From: an uncultured Myxococcales bacterium
GTDB lineage: Bacteria; Myxococcota_A; Polyangia; Polyangiales; Polyangiaceae
Direction of reading: 5' to 3'
DNA length: 48,768 nucleotides
NCBI GenBank assembly: GCA_937872925.1
Contig: CALMUT010000357.1
Coordinates: 1-48,768, forward strand
The notes below the pieces were generated by a model that was not told where the DNA came from, did not search any database, and saw only the letters and a program-made list of their open reading frames with translations. Shown one piece after another: positions 7,704 through 16,381 of the stretch. Position 1 is the first letter of the stretch; the number at the start of each line of letters is the position of its first letter. Made by a program: the position numbers and the translations under genes.

Positions 7704-8551
7704 TGACCAGTATCGATTCCCTGCACGCGAGCGTGATGCGGCGCTTCGATCTGACGGGACGCGTGGTCGTTGTCACGGGCGGCGCGGGCCTTCTGGGGCG
7801 CAAACACGCCGAGGCCATCGCCGAGGCTGGCGGTTTGCCGGTGCTGGCGGATATTCGTGGCGACGACGCCAGCGCTGCAGCGGAAGCCATTGCGTGGAAG
7901 ACCGGCAGCAGCACCGGCGCTCTCGAAATGGATGTCAGCGATAAGGACTCCGTCACTGCGGCCCTGGAGCAACTGCTTGAACGGCACGGTCGAGTCCATG
8001 CGCTCATCAACAACGCCGCGCTCAACCCCAAGGTCGACGGAAAGGGTCTGGCGCCTTCCCGCTTCGAGACGTTCTCTGTCGAGGCGTGGCAGCGAGAAAT
8101 CGATGTCGGCCTCACGGGCGCCTTCTTGTGTGCGCAGGTATTCGGTGGGCACATGGCAGAGGCCGGAGAGGGCGTGATCGTCAACGTTGCGTCCGACTTG
8201 GGACTGATCGCGCCGGACCAACGCATCTATCGGCAGCCGGGTCTGCGCGAACACGAGCAGCCGACCAAGCCGGTCACCTATTCGGTGATCAAAGGCGGTC
8301 TGTTGATGCTGACCAAATACTTGGCGACCTATTGGGCCACTTCCGGCGTGCGTGTGAACGCCATCTGCCCAGGCGGCGTCTACGCCGGCCAATCCGACGA
8401 CTTCGTCGGACGGCTGACCGAGCACATTCCCCTGGGCCGCATGGCGGAACCCGACGAATACAAAGCAGCGCTTGTGTTCTTGTGCTCCGACGCATCGAGC
8501 TACATGACGGGCGCGAACCTCGTCATCGACGGAGGCCGGACATGTTGGTAG
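7682..8551 (+). CDS. Short-chain dehydrogenase/reductase (PtmA-like)
   Basis: Classical SDR of about 289 residues. It has the cofactor motif VVTGGAGLLGRKHA, NNAA, the Ser of VNVASDLGL, and the catalytic pair in TYSVIKGG (Tyr-x-x-x-Lys), followed by NAICPGGVY. It resembles the PtmA oxidoreductases found beside PtmB in flagellin-modification clusters. I choose GTG 7682 because GGAGGA (7670-7675) is correctly spaced before it; ATG 7703 (overlapping the previous stop as TGATG) is the alternative and lacks a ribosome site. Substrate unknown; probably a step in ulosonic acid tailoring. Confidence 0.83.
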   Translation: MDAASSLMTSIDSLHASVMRRFDLTGRVVVVTGGAGLLGRKHAEAIAEAGGLPVLADIRGDDASAAAEAIAWKTGSSTGALEMDVSDKDSVTAALEQLLERHGRVHALINNAALNPKVDGKGLAPSRFETFSVEAWQREIDVGLTGAFLCAQVFGGHMAEAGEGVIVNVASDLGLIAPDQRIYRQPGLREHEQPTKPVTYSVIKGGLLMLTKYLATYWATSGVRVNAICPGGVYAGQSDDFVGRLTEHIPLGRMAEPDEYKAALVFLCSDASSYMTGANLVIDGGRTCW

Positions 8552-9633
8552 ACGACATTCAGGTGTTGGCCCTCGACATCGACGGCGTGTTGACCGACGG
8601 TCGCGTGGGCATCACGCCCGATGGACAAGACCGCAAGGAAATCGCGTTTCGGGACTTGGACGCCATCGCGGCGGCGCGCCGCGCGGGGCTGCGCATTGCC
8701 CTGGTCACCGGCGAAGACGGACCCATGGTGCGGATGATTGCCGAGCGCATCCAACCCGACCACGTGATCTCCGGAGCGAAGGACAAACACGTGGCGCTGC
8801 AGTCGCTAGCGCAAATCATGAACACCAAGGCGGAGCGGATCTGTTTCGTAGGCGATGCGGATCGCGACGCCCTGGCATTCGCCGGGATTGGCCTCGGCTT
8901 GGCGCCCGCGGACGCATCGCCGCGCGCCAGAGCTAGGGCGCATCGCGTGCTTCTCAGCCGTGGAGGTGCGGGCGCCGTCGCCGAGGCCGTGGACATCGTG
9001 CTTGAGCTGTCGGAAGACGTGCGTCAAGGCGCCGAGCGCGAGAGCGCGCTTAGCCGCGTTATCGATGAAAGCATCCTGGCCCACGCCCGTATGCGACAAG
9101 AATCCGTCGGCGTCTTGGGCCAAGTGGCGCAAATGCTGATCCGGGCGTTTCGCTCCGGCAACAAGTTGCTGCTCTGTGGCAACGGCGGCAGTGCCGCGGA
9201 CGCACAGCATGTTGCCGGCGAGATCGTGGGGCGCTTTGCCCTTGAGCGCGATCCCTGGCCCGCCATGGCGCTGTCCACGGACACGTCCATCTTGACCGCC
9301 ATCGGCAACGACTGGAGCTTTGATGACGTCTTCGCGAGGCAAGTGCACGCGTTTGCAAAGAGCGGCGACGTCGTCTGCGGGATCAGCACCAGCGGCGGAA
9401 GTAAGAACGTAGTGCGTGCGCTGGAGGTTGCGCGCAAACGCGGGGCTACCACGCTGGCATTCACGGGGCAGCGGGGCGGGGCTGTGGCAGACGCGGCAGA
9501 TCTTGTGTTTCGCGCGCCGGCCACGCAAACGCCGCGGATCCAGGAGCTCCACATTTTAGGTTGGCATGGCGTCTGCGAGGTCGTGGAGCGCGCGCTGGTC
9601 GAAGGCGTCGCCCACGATTTGGCAGCGGAATGA
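8542..9633 (+). CDS. Fused KdsC-like HAD phosphatase / GmhA-like SIS isomerase
   Basis: A 363-residue two-domain protein. Residues 1-155 are a KdsC/YrbI-type HAD phosphatase: nucleophile motif LDIDGVLTDG (Asp12, Asp14), Lys near 80-82 and GDADRDA (104-110). Residues 165-363 are a GmhA-like sugar isomerase (SIS) domain: CGNGGSAADAQH (212-223) and STSGGSKN (282-289). KdsC removes phosphate from Kdo-8-P-like sugars; GmhA converts sedoheptulose-7-phosphate to D,D-heptose-7-phosphate. The fusion suggests two steps on one sugar. ATG 8542 overlaps the SDR end by ten bases and has GGAGG at 8531-8535. The exact reactions are inference. Confidence 0.85.
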   Translation: MLVDDIQVLALDIDGVLTDGRVGITPDGQDRKEIAFRDLDAIAAARRAGLRIALVTGEDGPMVRMIAERIQPDHVISGAKDKHVALQSLAQIMNTKAERICFVGDADRDALAFAGIGLGLAPADASPRARARAHRVLLSRGGAGAVAEAVDIVLELSEDVRQGAERESALSRVIDESILAHARMRQESVGVLGQVAQMLIRAFRSGNKLLLCGNGGSAADAQHVAGEIVGRFALERDPWPAMALSTDTSILTAIGNDWSFDDVFARQVHAFAKSGDVVCGISTSGGSKNVVRALEVARKRGATTLAFTGQRGGAVADAADLVFRAPATQTPRIQELHILGWHGVCEVVERALVEGVAHDLAAE

Positions 9634-9641
9634 GGTGACTT

Positions 9642-10406
9642 GTGGATGTTGGGACACTCATCGGAATCGTCGTCGGCTTCGGCCTGATCATCGGTTCGAT
9701 CATGTTGAACGGATCCCTGACCTCGTTCATGGACCTGCCGAGTTTCCTCATCGTCGTGGGTGGCACCGTATCCGCCACACTGATCATGGAGAAGATGCAG
9801 CACGTCGTCGGCGCGATGCAGGTTGCGAAAAACGCTTTCCTTCAGAAGACCAGTGACGTCACCAAGACCATCCAGACCATTCTCGAATTGTCCAACACCG
9901 CGCGGCGCGAAGGCATTCTGGCTTTGGAGAGCGTTCAGGTCGAAGACCCGTTCTTGGCCAAGGGGCTGCGCATGGCGGTGGACGGCATCCCGCGAGAGGA
10001 GATCCGAGAGACGTTGACCGTGGAGCTGATCAGCATGAAGCAACGTCATACGCGCGGACAGAAGCTTTTCAAGTTCGCCGCCACAACCGCACCCTCCATG
10101 GGCATGATCGGGACGCTGATTGGCCTCGTGCAAATGCTCCAGACTTTGGACGACCCCGCGTCCATCGGTCCGTCGATGGCCGTCGCTCTTTTGACCACGA
10201 TGTACGGCGCCGTGTTGGCGTTCTTGGTCGCAGGGCCGATCTCGGAGAAGCTAGCGCGCCGTTCCAACGAAGAATCGGCGAATATGACCGTGATCATCGA
10301 AGGCATCGACTCGATCGTGAAGGGCCACAACGCCGCGGTGATCAAAGACAAACTGGAGGCGCGCCTGTCGCCGAAGGACCGCACCGTCGAACCCGAGGCC
10401 GCGTAG
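9642..10406 (+). CDS. motA: Flagellar stator protein MotA
   Basis: Inner-membrane stator subunit that with MotB conducts ions and turns the rotor. The 254 residues have four hydrophobic segments, two near the N-terminus (from about 4 and 30) and two after the cytoplasmic loop. Conserved prolines are visible in TTAPSMGMIGTLIGL and DDPASIGPSMA. The charged loop follows the second segment and includes REGILALE. The GTG start at 9642 is preceded by GAGGTGA at 9632-9638. It is 8 bases after the phosphatase/isomerase gene, so it shares that transcript. The coupling ion (H+ or Na+) cannot be told. Confidence 0.93.
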   Translation: MDVGTLIGIVVGFGLIIGSIMLNGSLTSFMDLPSFLIVVGGTVSATLIMEKMQHVVGAMQVAKNAFLQKTSDVTKTIQTILELSNTARREGILALESVQVEDPFLAKGLRMAVDGIPREEIRETLTVELISMKQRHTRGQKLFKFAATTAPSMGMIGTLIGLVQMLQTLDDPASIGPSMAVALLTTMYGAVLAFLVAGPISEKLARRSNEESANMTVIIEGIDSIVKGHNAAVIKDKLEARLSPKDRTVEPEAA

Positions 10407-10427
10407 CTTCGTCCTTTGGGAACCGCC

Positions 10428-11228
10428 ATGGAAATCCAAGAGGAGCCAGAGGAAGTCGAAGAAGGCGCCCCACCGTGGATGGCAACCTTCAGCGACATGG
10501 CTACGCTGCTGCTCACATTCTTCGTGCTACTGCTTTCCTTCGCCAACATGGACGTGGAAAACTTCCGGGTGGCGCTCGGCTCCGTGAAAGAAGCCTTCGG
10601 TGTGCAGCTCAATGTACGCGGCGACATTGAAGGTTTGACGACCAGCCCGGTGGAGCTTTCCACAGTGCAAAGCCTGCCGCGCATCGAAACGCCTCCGGAG
10701 GTGGACAGCGACACAACGGCCGTCGCCAACTACATCAAGAAGAAGGGCCTCCAGAAGAAGATCGACGTCGTGCGTACTCCGCGCGGCATCGTGCTGCGTA
10801 TCAAGGACGTGGTCATCTTCGATGTAGGCTCGGACCAACTCAACGAGAGCGGCGCCCCGATCTTGAAAGCCGTTGGTGATCTGTTTGCGGCCTTTGATGG
10901 TGACATGACCATCGAAGGGCACACGGACAACGTGCCGATCGCCAGTGGTCGCTTCCCCTCCAATTGGGAGCTGTCAGCGGCGCGCGCCATTTCGGTGATG
11001 CGTGAACTGACCAGCAAGAATTCCATCGCTGTGTCGCGGGTTCGAGTCGCCGGCTACGCGGACTCCAAGCCCATCGCGCCGAACGCGACCCCCGAGGGGA
11101 GATCCAAGAACCGGCGCGTCGAGTTCCTGTTCGAGAAGGACCCGGCCAAACCGAGTGTCGACGACAAGAAGAAGAAGGCGCCCCGGCGCGCTTTTCGATT
11201 GCCCTTCTATACGACGCCCACGAACTAG
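10428..11228 (+). CDS. motB: Flagellar stator protein MotB
   Basis: Stator anchor of 266 residues. A single membrane helix (about 17-38) contains the ion-binding Asp23 in FSDMATLLLTFFV. The periplasmic C-terminal half is an OmpA-like peptidoglycan-binding domain with IEGHTDNVPIASGRFPSNW and SAARAISVMREL. ATG 10428 is used; a TTG at 10416 in frame adds four residues. It lies 21 bases after motA and ends the muramidase-sugar-mot run, since the next gene is non-flagellar. Confidence 0.93.
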   Translation: MEIQEEPEEVEEGAPPWMATFSDMATLLLTFFVLLLSFANMDVENFRVALGSVKEAFGVQLNVRGDIEGLTTSPVELSTVQSLPRIETPPEVDSDTTAVANYIKKKGLQKKIDVVRTPRGIVLRIKDVVIFDVGSDQLNESGAPILKAVGDLFAAFDGDMTIEGHTDNVPIASGRFPSNWELSAARAISVMRELTSKNSIAVSRVRVAGYADSKPIAPNATPEGRSKNRRVEFLFEKDPAKPSVDDKKKKAPRRAFRLPFYTTPTN

Positions 11229-11324
11229 GACGCTGGGCTTCGTCCAGCCGCGCCGCGTGCGTTTCCAAGGAATCGACGCGCGTGGTGGTTTCCCAGTCGC
11301 GCAGCTGCGGGCTATGTTGTCGAA

Positions 11325-11645
11325 ATGGACGCGATCGTCATCCTGTGCACCGCGCCGGCCGAAGGCGACGCTGCAGCCCAACTCGCCCGCGCTCTGGTTG
11401 AAGAAAGACTCGCCGCTTGCGTCAACGTGATTCCTGGGCTGCGCTCCTTCTACCGGTGGCAGGGCAAGCTCGAAGAGGACACTGAAGTGCAGCTCGTGAT
11501 CAAGACGCGCCGCGATCACTTCGCGGCTGTCGAAGCGTGGCTCAAGGAGCATCACCCCTACGACGAACCCGAGGTCCTTGCGTTGCCCGTGATCGACGGC
11601 TCTGCAGGTTACCTGGCATGGCTCGCGGAGCAGACAGAGCGCTAA
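11325..11645 (+). CDS. cutA: CutA1 divalent-ion tolerance protein
   Basis: A small cytoplasmic trimeric protein of 106 residues, linked in E. coli to copper tolerance, with unclear molecular function. Family hallmarks seen are VEERLAACVNVIPGLRSFYRWQGK and EVQLVIKTR, then HPYDEPEVLALPV near the end. Length is normal for CutA1. It starts at ATG 11325 after a 96-base gap from motB in which I see no gene. It is unrelated to motility and marks the start of the non-flagellar block. Confidence 0.92.
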   Translation: MDAIVILCTAPAEGDAAAQLARALVEERLAACVNVIPGLRSFYRWQGKLEEDTEVQLVIKTRRDHFAAVEAWLKEHHPYDEPEVLALPVIDGSAGYLAWLAEQTER

Positions 11646-11772
11646 CCGCGTGGTGTGCGTCACTCTTTCGCTAGTGGACGCCGAAGAGGTCATGAAGGAT
11701 CTGAACGCGAGGCTCGCCGGGCGGAGCGACTCGCCGCCTGATTGAGGCCGACCGGCTTAATGAGGTGCTTTT

Positions 11773-12030
11773 TTGGGCACTGGCGGCGCGGCGTGGCGTG
11801 ATTACTTTGATCCGATGGAAGTGGACTATCGTGTGGCTTGCGACGAGGCGCTCCAAGCACGGCTGAACGCGCTGTTCGCCGGACAGCGGACCCTGGAAGA
11901 CGTCGTGCGCTGGGGCCTGGCGCATGCGCCGCCGATTTTGATCGACGACGTCGTGGTGCAAGATGAATACACGCACGACGTCGTGGTGACGCATCCAAGT
12001 GGCGTTGTGTTGGTTTACGACACGACCTGA
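11773..12030 (+). CDS. Small conserved-looking hypothetical protein
   Basis: An 85-residue acidic cytoplasmic protein with no signal or membrane segment; I do not recognise a family. The chosen TTG start at 11773 has GAGGTG at 11762-11767, five bases upstream. An ATG at 11815 would give 71 residues but lacks a ribosome site. The composition (DDVVVQDEYTHDVVV, then VVLVYDTT) looks like genuine protein rather than random frame. The preceding 127 bases (11646-11772) hold no gene. Function unknown. Confidence 0.6.
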   Translation: MGTGGAAWRDYFDPMEVDYRVACDEALQARLNALFAGQRTLEDVVRWGLAHAPPILIDDVVVQDEYTHDVVVTHPSGVVLVYDTT

Positions 12031-12315
12031 CTCGGTGGCATCACGGCGGTCGCCGTGTGGTCTGCGAAGCCGAATGCCGACGCGCTGCTGCAAGCTCGCC
12101 TCGCCCGCGGCTGGATGCCGACGCCGACAGCGATGAAAGATGGCGCCCGCATTCTGGGACATGCGGCATGTGCGGTGGATCGCATCAGCGACGTATCCTC
12201 GACGTGACAGCGGCCTCGTGGGGCCCAGGGCGAGAGTAGTGGCCCGTTGGGGCCCGGCGCGGCGACCCAAACCAACGCCCTGAAACGCGCGGTTGGCGTC
12301 GCTGTAGGGCTAAAG
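12031..12315. other. Convergent intergenic region, nothing recognised
   Basis: This 285-base gap lies between the ends of the small plus-strand gene and the Cys-repeat lipoprotein on the minus strand. I see no convincing gene, RNA or U-tailed terminator. Open frames on both strands exist but have no ribosome site or family likeness. Confidence 0.5.
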
Positions 12316-13233
12316 TCAGAGTCCGCGCACGCCGTCGATGGTGGTTTTGCGCGCCTTGTCCGGTGGATCGGTCCCTGCAGCGCTGCCCTTGCCACTGCCG
12401 CCGCCGCCGACGCACGCTCCATCTTGGGCCAGGCAACGCTTGGCTTGCGCGCAGACCGATGCTGAAGCGCAGTCGGCACTCGACGCGGCGATGCACGCGC
12501 CGTCCTTCAGTGAGCAGGTGCCCTCAAGCTTGCAGCGCGCAGACTTCTTGCAGTCCGCGCCGCTTACCGCAGCGCATTTGCCTTCGCTCACGCCACAGAG
12601 CCCATCGCGGAAGCAGGCGCTGGACTCCTTGCAGCCTGCTTCGGTGGCGACGCAGCGTCCGTCCTTGGCTGCGCACTCTGCGTTTTCCTTACAGGAAGTC
12701 GACTTCTTGCAGTCCGCGTCGGTTTCGGCGACGCACACGCCGTCTTTCGCACTGCAATGTCCCAGCTTCGCGCAGGGCGTGTCCTTTTCGGGCTTGTCGT
12801 CGCTGGTGCCGGCGCAGTGCTGCCGCGAGAGTGCCACGCATTTGCCACCCTGGGTCACGCACAGCCCCTCACTGCTGCAGGTCTTGGCGCACTCGGTGTG
12901 GATCGAGCGCTCCAGATTCACGCAGCTGCCTTGATAGGCGCTACACATGGCCAGCTTCTGACAGTCCTCGGCGCCTTTGCAATCGGTGTCGCTGGCGACC
13001 ACACATGCGCCGTCCTTTTCACTACACTTGCCATGCAGCTTGCACTCCGAAGAGCCCTTACAGTCGTCACTGGAGCCCACCACACACAGGCCGTTCTTGT
13101 CGGCGCTGCACTTGCCGTCCTTTTCGCACTCGGCGACCTGCTTGCATTTGTCCGCGTCGTCGCAGGCCGCTAGTCCGCAGACCAAAAGCGCCAGAATCGC
13201 CCAGGAAGCTCGGATCCTATCGGGGAAAACCAT
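12316..13233 (-). CDS. Secreted lipoprotein with nine Cys-rich tandem modules
   Basis: A 305-residue predicted lipoprotein. The signal peptide ends in the lipobox LAAC with Cys24. The rest is about nine repeats of roughly 22-30 residues with the pattern DC-x(5)-C-x(5)-C-x(6)-C (for example DCKKSARC then KLEGTC then SLKDGAC), plus a Gly/Lys-rich tail. The Cys spacing suggests disulphide-knit modules at the cell surface, as in many large Gram-negative predatory or social bacteria. ATG 13233 gives a proper signal peptide; the frame runs further upstream to 13335 without one. Ligand and role are unknown. It lies 70 bases after the beta-helix lipoprotein on the same strand and may be co-transcribed. 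Confidence 0.82.
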   Translation of the reverse strand: MVFPDRIRASWAILALLVCGLAACDDADKCKQVAECEKDGKCSADKNGLCVVGSSDDCKGSSECKLHGKCSEKDGACVVASDTDCKGAEDCQKLAMCSAYQGSCVNLERSIHTECAKTCSSEGLCVTQGGKCVALSRQHCAGTSDDKPEKDTPCAKLGHCSAKDGVCVAETDADCKKSTSCKENAECAAKDGRCVATEAGCKESSACFRDGLCGVSEGKCAAVSGADCKKSARCKLEGTCSLKDGACIAASSADCASASVCAQAKRCLAQDGACVGGGGSGKGSAAGTDPPDKARKTTIDGVRGL

Positions 13234-13303
13234 GTCGAATTCGCTGTCTTTCCGCGCAGCGACGCGCCACGCACGGAGCGGCAGTCTACCCGATCCATCG
13301 AGG

Positions 13304-14950
13304 CTAGGGTTGGTACTCGTAGGCGCCGGAATCACATAACCCGACGCGCTTCATGCCGCGCTGGTCGAACTCCGAGCAAGTCTGCGCCACGTCGATGGCC
13401 GGGCTGCCGGCCGAAAGCGCCATGGTGTGGGTGGGGCCGCCATTGTCCGCCAACGCGCCGAGGCCGGGATCCGCGAAGGTGATCCCCGCGGCGCATGGCA
13501 TGTCCGCCTTGCCGTTGTTCTTGGTCGCGGGCCACTGGACATTTCCGCCCCCGTCTCCGAAAGTCTCGTGGCACGCAACGGCGCTGAAGGCGTTGGCCGT
13601 GGTGTTGTTGAAAAACACGGTGTTGGTCAGCTGCACGGCGCCGCTCTGGCCCTTGAAGATCACGGGACCGTAGTCGGCGTCGTTGCCTGCAAACGTGCAG
13701 TTCGCTACGTCGACTTTGCCGTTGCCTGCCCACAGTGCGCCGGCGTTGCCGGGGGTCTTGTTGCGGTCGAAGGTACAGTTTTCGATGCTGGCGTCGGTGC
13801 CGCCGCCTAAAAAGAGCCCGCCTGCATGGGCGCCGCTGGCATTGCCCGCGAAGGTGGAGTTTGTGAGCCGCAGCTTCACGCCCTGATGGTACACGCTGCC
13901 GGTGCCGCCCCCGGGGCTTCCGGCCATGTCGTTGTCTTTGAAGGTGCAGCGGTCGAAGGTCGCTCCGTTGCCTTCGAGGTTGTAGGAGAAGAAAGCGCTG
14001 CCGTGCACTTTGGCGTGGTTCTTCTCGAACACACTGCCGCAGATCACGAAGTCTTCGGGGGCGTCCAGCCACATCCGATCGATGTAGAGCCCGCCTCCGT
14101 TGCCGTATTGGCCGCTTTCCGCGTAGGTCGTGGCGCTGTTCTCGTGGAAGACGCTATTGGCGACACTCAGATTGGTGCTGCGGCTGAGCACGGCGCCGCC
14201 CGTTGAGCCGCTGTTGTTGCTGAAGGTGCAGCCCGACAGCACCGCCTTGGTCAGCCCGCCGGCGTAGATCGCGCCGCCTCCGACGTCGTGATCTTTGCTG
14301 GCGCTGTGGTTGTTCTCGAAGGTGACGTCGATGACTTCAAGGGTGCCAAACCACGGGTGCAGCAGTCCTGCGCCGCTTTCGTTTTCACTGCCCGCGGCCA
14401 CGAAGCCGTCGCGGATCGTGATGCGCTGGAGCACGAAGTCGATGTGGTGGTCTAGCTCGATCACGCGTACCGCGCTGCCGCCGCTCAAGGTGACCACACC
14501 GCCGCCGTCGATCAGCGCTGAGGCCTTGAGGAAGACAGACTTCGTCAGCGTGATGGTGTGCGCGCCACCGCAGTCGAAGAGCAGCGTGGCGGCGGTGCTC
14601 TTGGCGTTGATGCTGTCCACGGCGTCGTGCAGCGCCTGTTCGGAGCAGCTGGCGCTGGTGCCGTCGCCGACGGTGACGACATCGCCCTGCGGATCTCGGG
14701 GCGCGAGTTTGTTAGGGCAATCGAGGTTCGGATTCGTGCCGGTGTAGCCTCCGGTGGCTGTTGCTCCCGAACCCCCTGCACCGCCTGTGGCACCGGCACC
14801 CCCGGTTGCACCTGCGCCGCCCGTGCCACCGCCGGCGCTTGCTCCTCCGCCGCCCTCAGCGTCGTCTCCACCGCCGCAACTGGCGAGGGCCAGGAATGTT
14901 GCGAGTGCGAATACCGACGCAACACCCCGCATCTCTGTGCTGGTCTTCAC
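13304..14950 (-). CDS. Lipoprotein with right-handed beta-helix repeats (choice-of-anchor Q type)
   Basis: A 548-residue predicted surface lipoprotein. The lipobox ALASC (Cys25) is followed by a Gly/Ala/Thr-rich linker (about 30-70), then a beta-helix of repeats such as CTFSNNSGSTGGA, CTFKDNDMAG, STFAGNASGAHAGG and CTFDRNKTPGNAG. The end has NGGPTHTMALSAGSPAIDVA, typical of choice-of-anchor Q/polymorphic-membrane-protein-like proteins. The start is a GTG at 14950; GGAGG is almost touching it, so ATG 14932 is a possible alternative. Function is unknown; family members are cell-surface or secreted, sometimes binding polysaccharide. Confidence 0.85.
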   Translation of the reverse strand: MKTSTEMRGVASVFALATFLALASCGGGDDAEGGGGASAGGGTGGAGATGGAGATGGAGGSGATATGGYTGTNPNLDCPNKLAPRDPQGDVVTVGDGTSASCSEQALHDAVDSINAKSTAATLLFDCGGAHTITLTKSVFLKASALIDGGGVVTLSGGSAVRVIELDHHIDFVLQRITIRDGFVAAGSENESGAGLLHPWFGTLEVIDVTFENNHSASKDHDVGGGAIYAGGLTKAVLSGCTFSNNSGSTGGAVLSRSTNLSVANSVFHENSATTYAESGQYGNGGGLYIDRMWLDAPEDFVICGSVFEKNHAKVHGSAFFSYNLEGNGATFDRCTFKDNDMAGSPGGGTGSVYHQGVKLRLTNSTFAGNASGAHAGGLFLGGGTDASIENCTFDRNKTPGNAGALWAGNGKVDVANCTFAGNDADYGPVIFKGQSGAVQLTNTVFFNNTTANAFSAVACHETFGDGGGNVQWPATKNNGKADMPCAAGITFADPGLGALADNGGPTHTMALSAGSPAIDVAQTCSEFDQRGMKRVGLCDSGAYEYQP

Positions 14951-15075
14951 GCCTCCATACTAGCGCGGATCCGGGCGCGAGCATGGACGCAAGGCTTGCG
15001 CAAATTCGCCGCGCGACCAGGGAAGCTCCGCGGACGGCATTTGACCGCCATCGCTGCGCTGGTAAATGAAAGGTC

Positions 15076-16365
15076 ATGTCCCAAGCCATCAATAAAGTCG
15101 TAGTCCTGGGCGCCAACGGAGCCATGGGTGCAGGGAGCGGCGAAGTGTTTGCCGCTGCGGGCATCCCCACGACCTTCCTGGCGCGCACTATCGAGAAGGC
15201 GCGCCAAGGTGAGGCTCGCGCTGTTGGCATGGCCAAAGCCGAGGCGCTGGCGAAGTTCATTGAGGTGGGCTCCTATTCGGAGCATCTGGAAGCGGAAGTT
15301 GCGCAGGCCGATTTGATCTTCGAGGCCGTGTCCGAAGACCTGGAGCTGAAGCGCGAGTATTTCGAGCGCATCGACGCCGTTCGCAAACCGGATTCCATCG
15401 TGGCAACGGTGTCGTCGGGGCTTTCCATCGCGGCGATGACGAAAGGCTTGAGCGAAAGCTTCGCGAAACACTTCTTGGGCATCCACTTCTTCAATCCGCC
15501 CAACGTGATCGTGGGCTGCGAGTTGATTCCCCACGCAGGCACAGACCCAGCGGTGACCGCATTCGTGGACGAGCTCTTGGCGACCCGCCTCGGGCGCGTG
15601 GTCGTGCGCACCAGCGACACGCCGGCATTCTGCGGAAATCGCGTGGGATTCAAGGTGTTGAACGAAGTGGCGCAGCTGGCGGAGGAGCACGGCGTGGAGT
15701 TCATGGACACCCTGATCGGTTGCCACACCGGGCGCGCCATGCCACCGCTACTCACCGTCGACTTCGTGGGTTGGGACGTGCATAAGGCTATCGTCGACAA
15801 CCTAGCCGAGAAGACAAAAGACGAAGCGCATGCGGCCTTTGTCTTGCCCGCGTACATGCAGAAGCTGATTACCGCGGGACACCTCGGCAGGAAGACGCCG
15901 GACAAGGGAGGCTTCTTCCGCAAAGACGAAGAGACGCGGCTGGTCTTGGATCCGGCGACCGGGCAGTATCGGCCCCTTGCACAGCTCCAGCCGCCAGAGT
16001 TTGCGCTACGAATGAAAGCCTTGATCCGCAACGGCCGCTATGCGGCGGCCATGGATGTTTTCGCAGAAGCTGAGGGCGCCGAAGCGGACCTGATGCGTCG
16101 CGTGATCCTCGGATACATCGGCTACGGACTGAATCGCGTTGGTGAGGTCGTCAAAGAAGCGCGTGACGTGGACCGCATCATGGGCTTCGGATTCAACTGG
16201 GCGCCGCCCAGCGTGCTGGTCGACAGCATCGGCGCTGCGCGCACCGTCAAACTGCTGGAACGCGCGAAAATTGCAGTGCCCCCAGTGGTCAAACAGGCGG
16301 CCGACGCAAAGTCGCGGCTGTTTTCCGAGCGTGCTGTCGATTCCGGCCGCTTCTTCTACGCCTAA
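15076..16365 (+). CDS. 3-hydroxyacyl-CoA dehydrogenase family protein
   Basis: NAD-dependent enzyme of 429 residues for fatty-acid beta-oxidation or a related route. The Rossmann motif is VVVLGANGAMGAGSG (about 8-22), followed by LIFEAVSEDLELKR, the catalytic-region segment GIHFFNPPNVIVGCELIPH and a C-terminal helical domain. It lacks an enoyl-CoA hydratase domain, so it is a stand-alone dehydrogenase. AAAGGT just before ATG 15076 is the ribosome site. It is 16 bases before a thiolase gene, with which it should form a two-step pair. It is read from the strand opposite the lipoprotein upstream. Confidence 0.88.
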   Translation: MSQAINKVVVLGANGAMGAGSGEVFAAAGIPTTFLARTIEKARQGEARAVGMAKAEALAKFIEVGSYSEHLEAEVAQADLIFEAVSEDLELKREYFERIDAVRKPDSIVATVSSGLSIAAMTKGLSESFAKHFLGIHFFNPPNVIVGCELIPHAGTDPAVTAFVDELLATRLGRVVVRTSDTPAFCGNRVGFKVLNEVAQLAEEHGVEFMDTLIGCHTGRAMPPLLTVDFVGWDVHKAIVDNLAEKTKDEAHAAFVLPAYMQKLITAGHLGRKTPDKGGFFRKDEETRLVLDPATGQYRPLAQLQPPEFALRMKALIRNGRYAAAMDVFAEAEGAEADLMRRVILGYIGYGLNRVGEVVKEARDVDRIMGFGFNWAPPSVLVDSIGAARTVKLLERAKIAVPPVVKQAADAKSRLFSERAVDSGRFFYA

Positions 16366-16381
16366 GAAAAGGACCAGAGCG

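Noticed and set aside
11711..11775. GC hairpin followed by TTTTTT after cutA
   Set aside because: The stem is imperfect and about 35 bases from the T-run; the T-run overlaps the start of the next small gene.
12015..12479. Minus-strand frame reaching into the convergent gap
   Set aside because: Overlaps the Cys-repeat lipoprotein in another frame and has no start signal or known motif.
12363..13307. Long plus-strand frame (314 codons) opposite the Cys-repeat lipoprotein
   Set aside because: It is Arg/Cys/Ser-rich with no family likeness; it arises as the shadow of the repeated Cys codons on the minus strand, where a lipobox and regular modules are clear.
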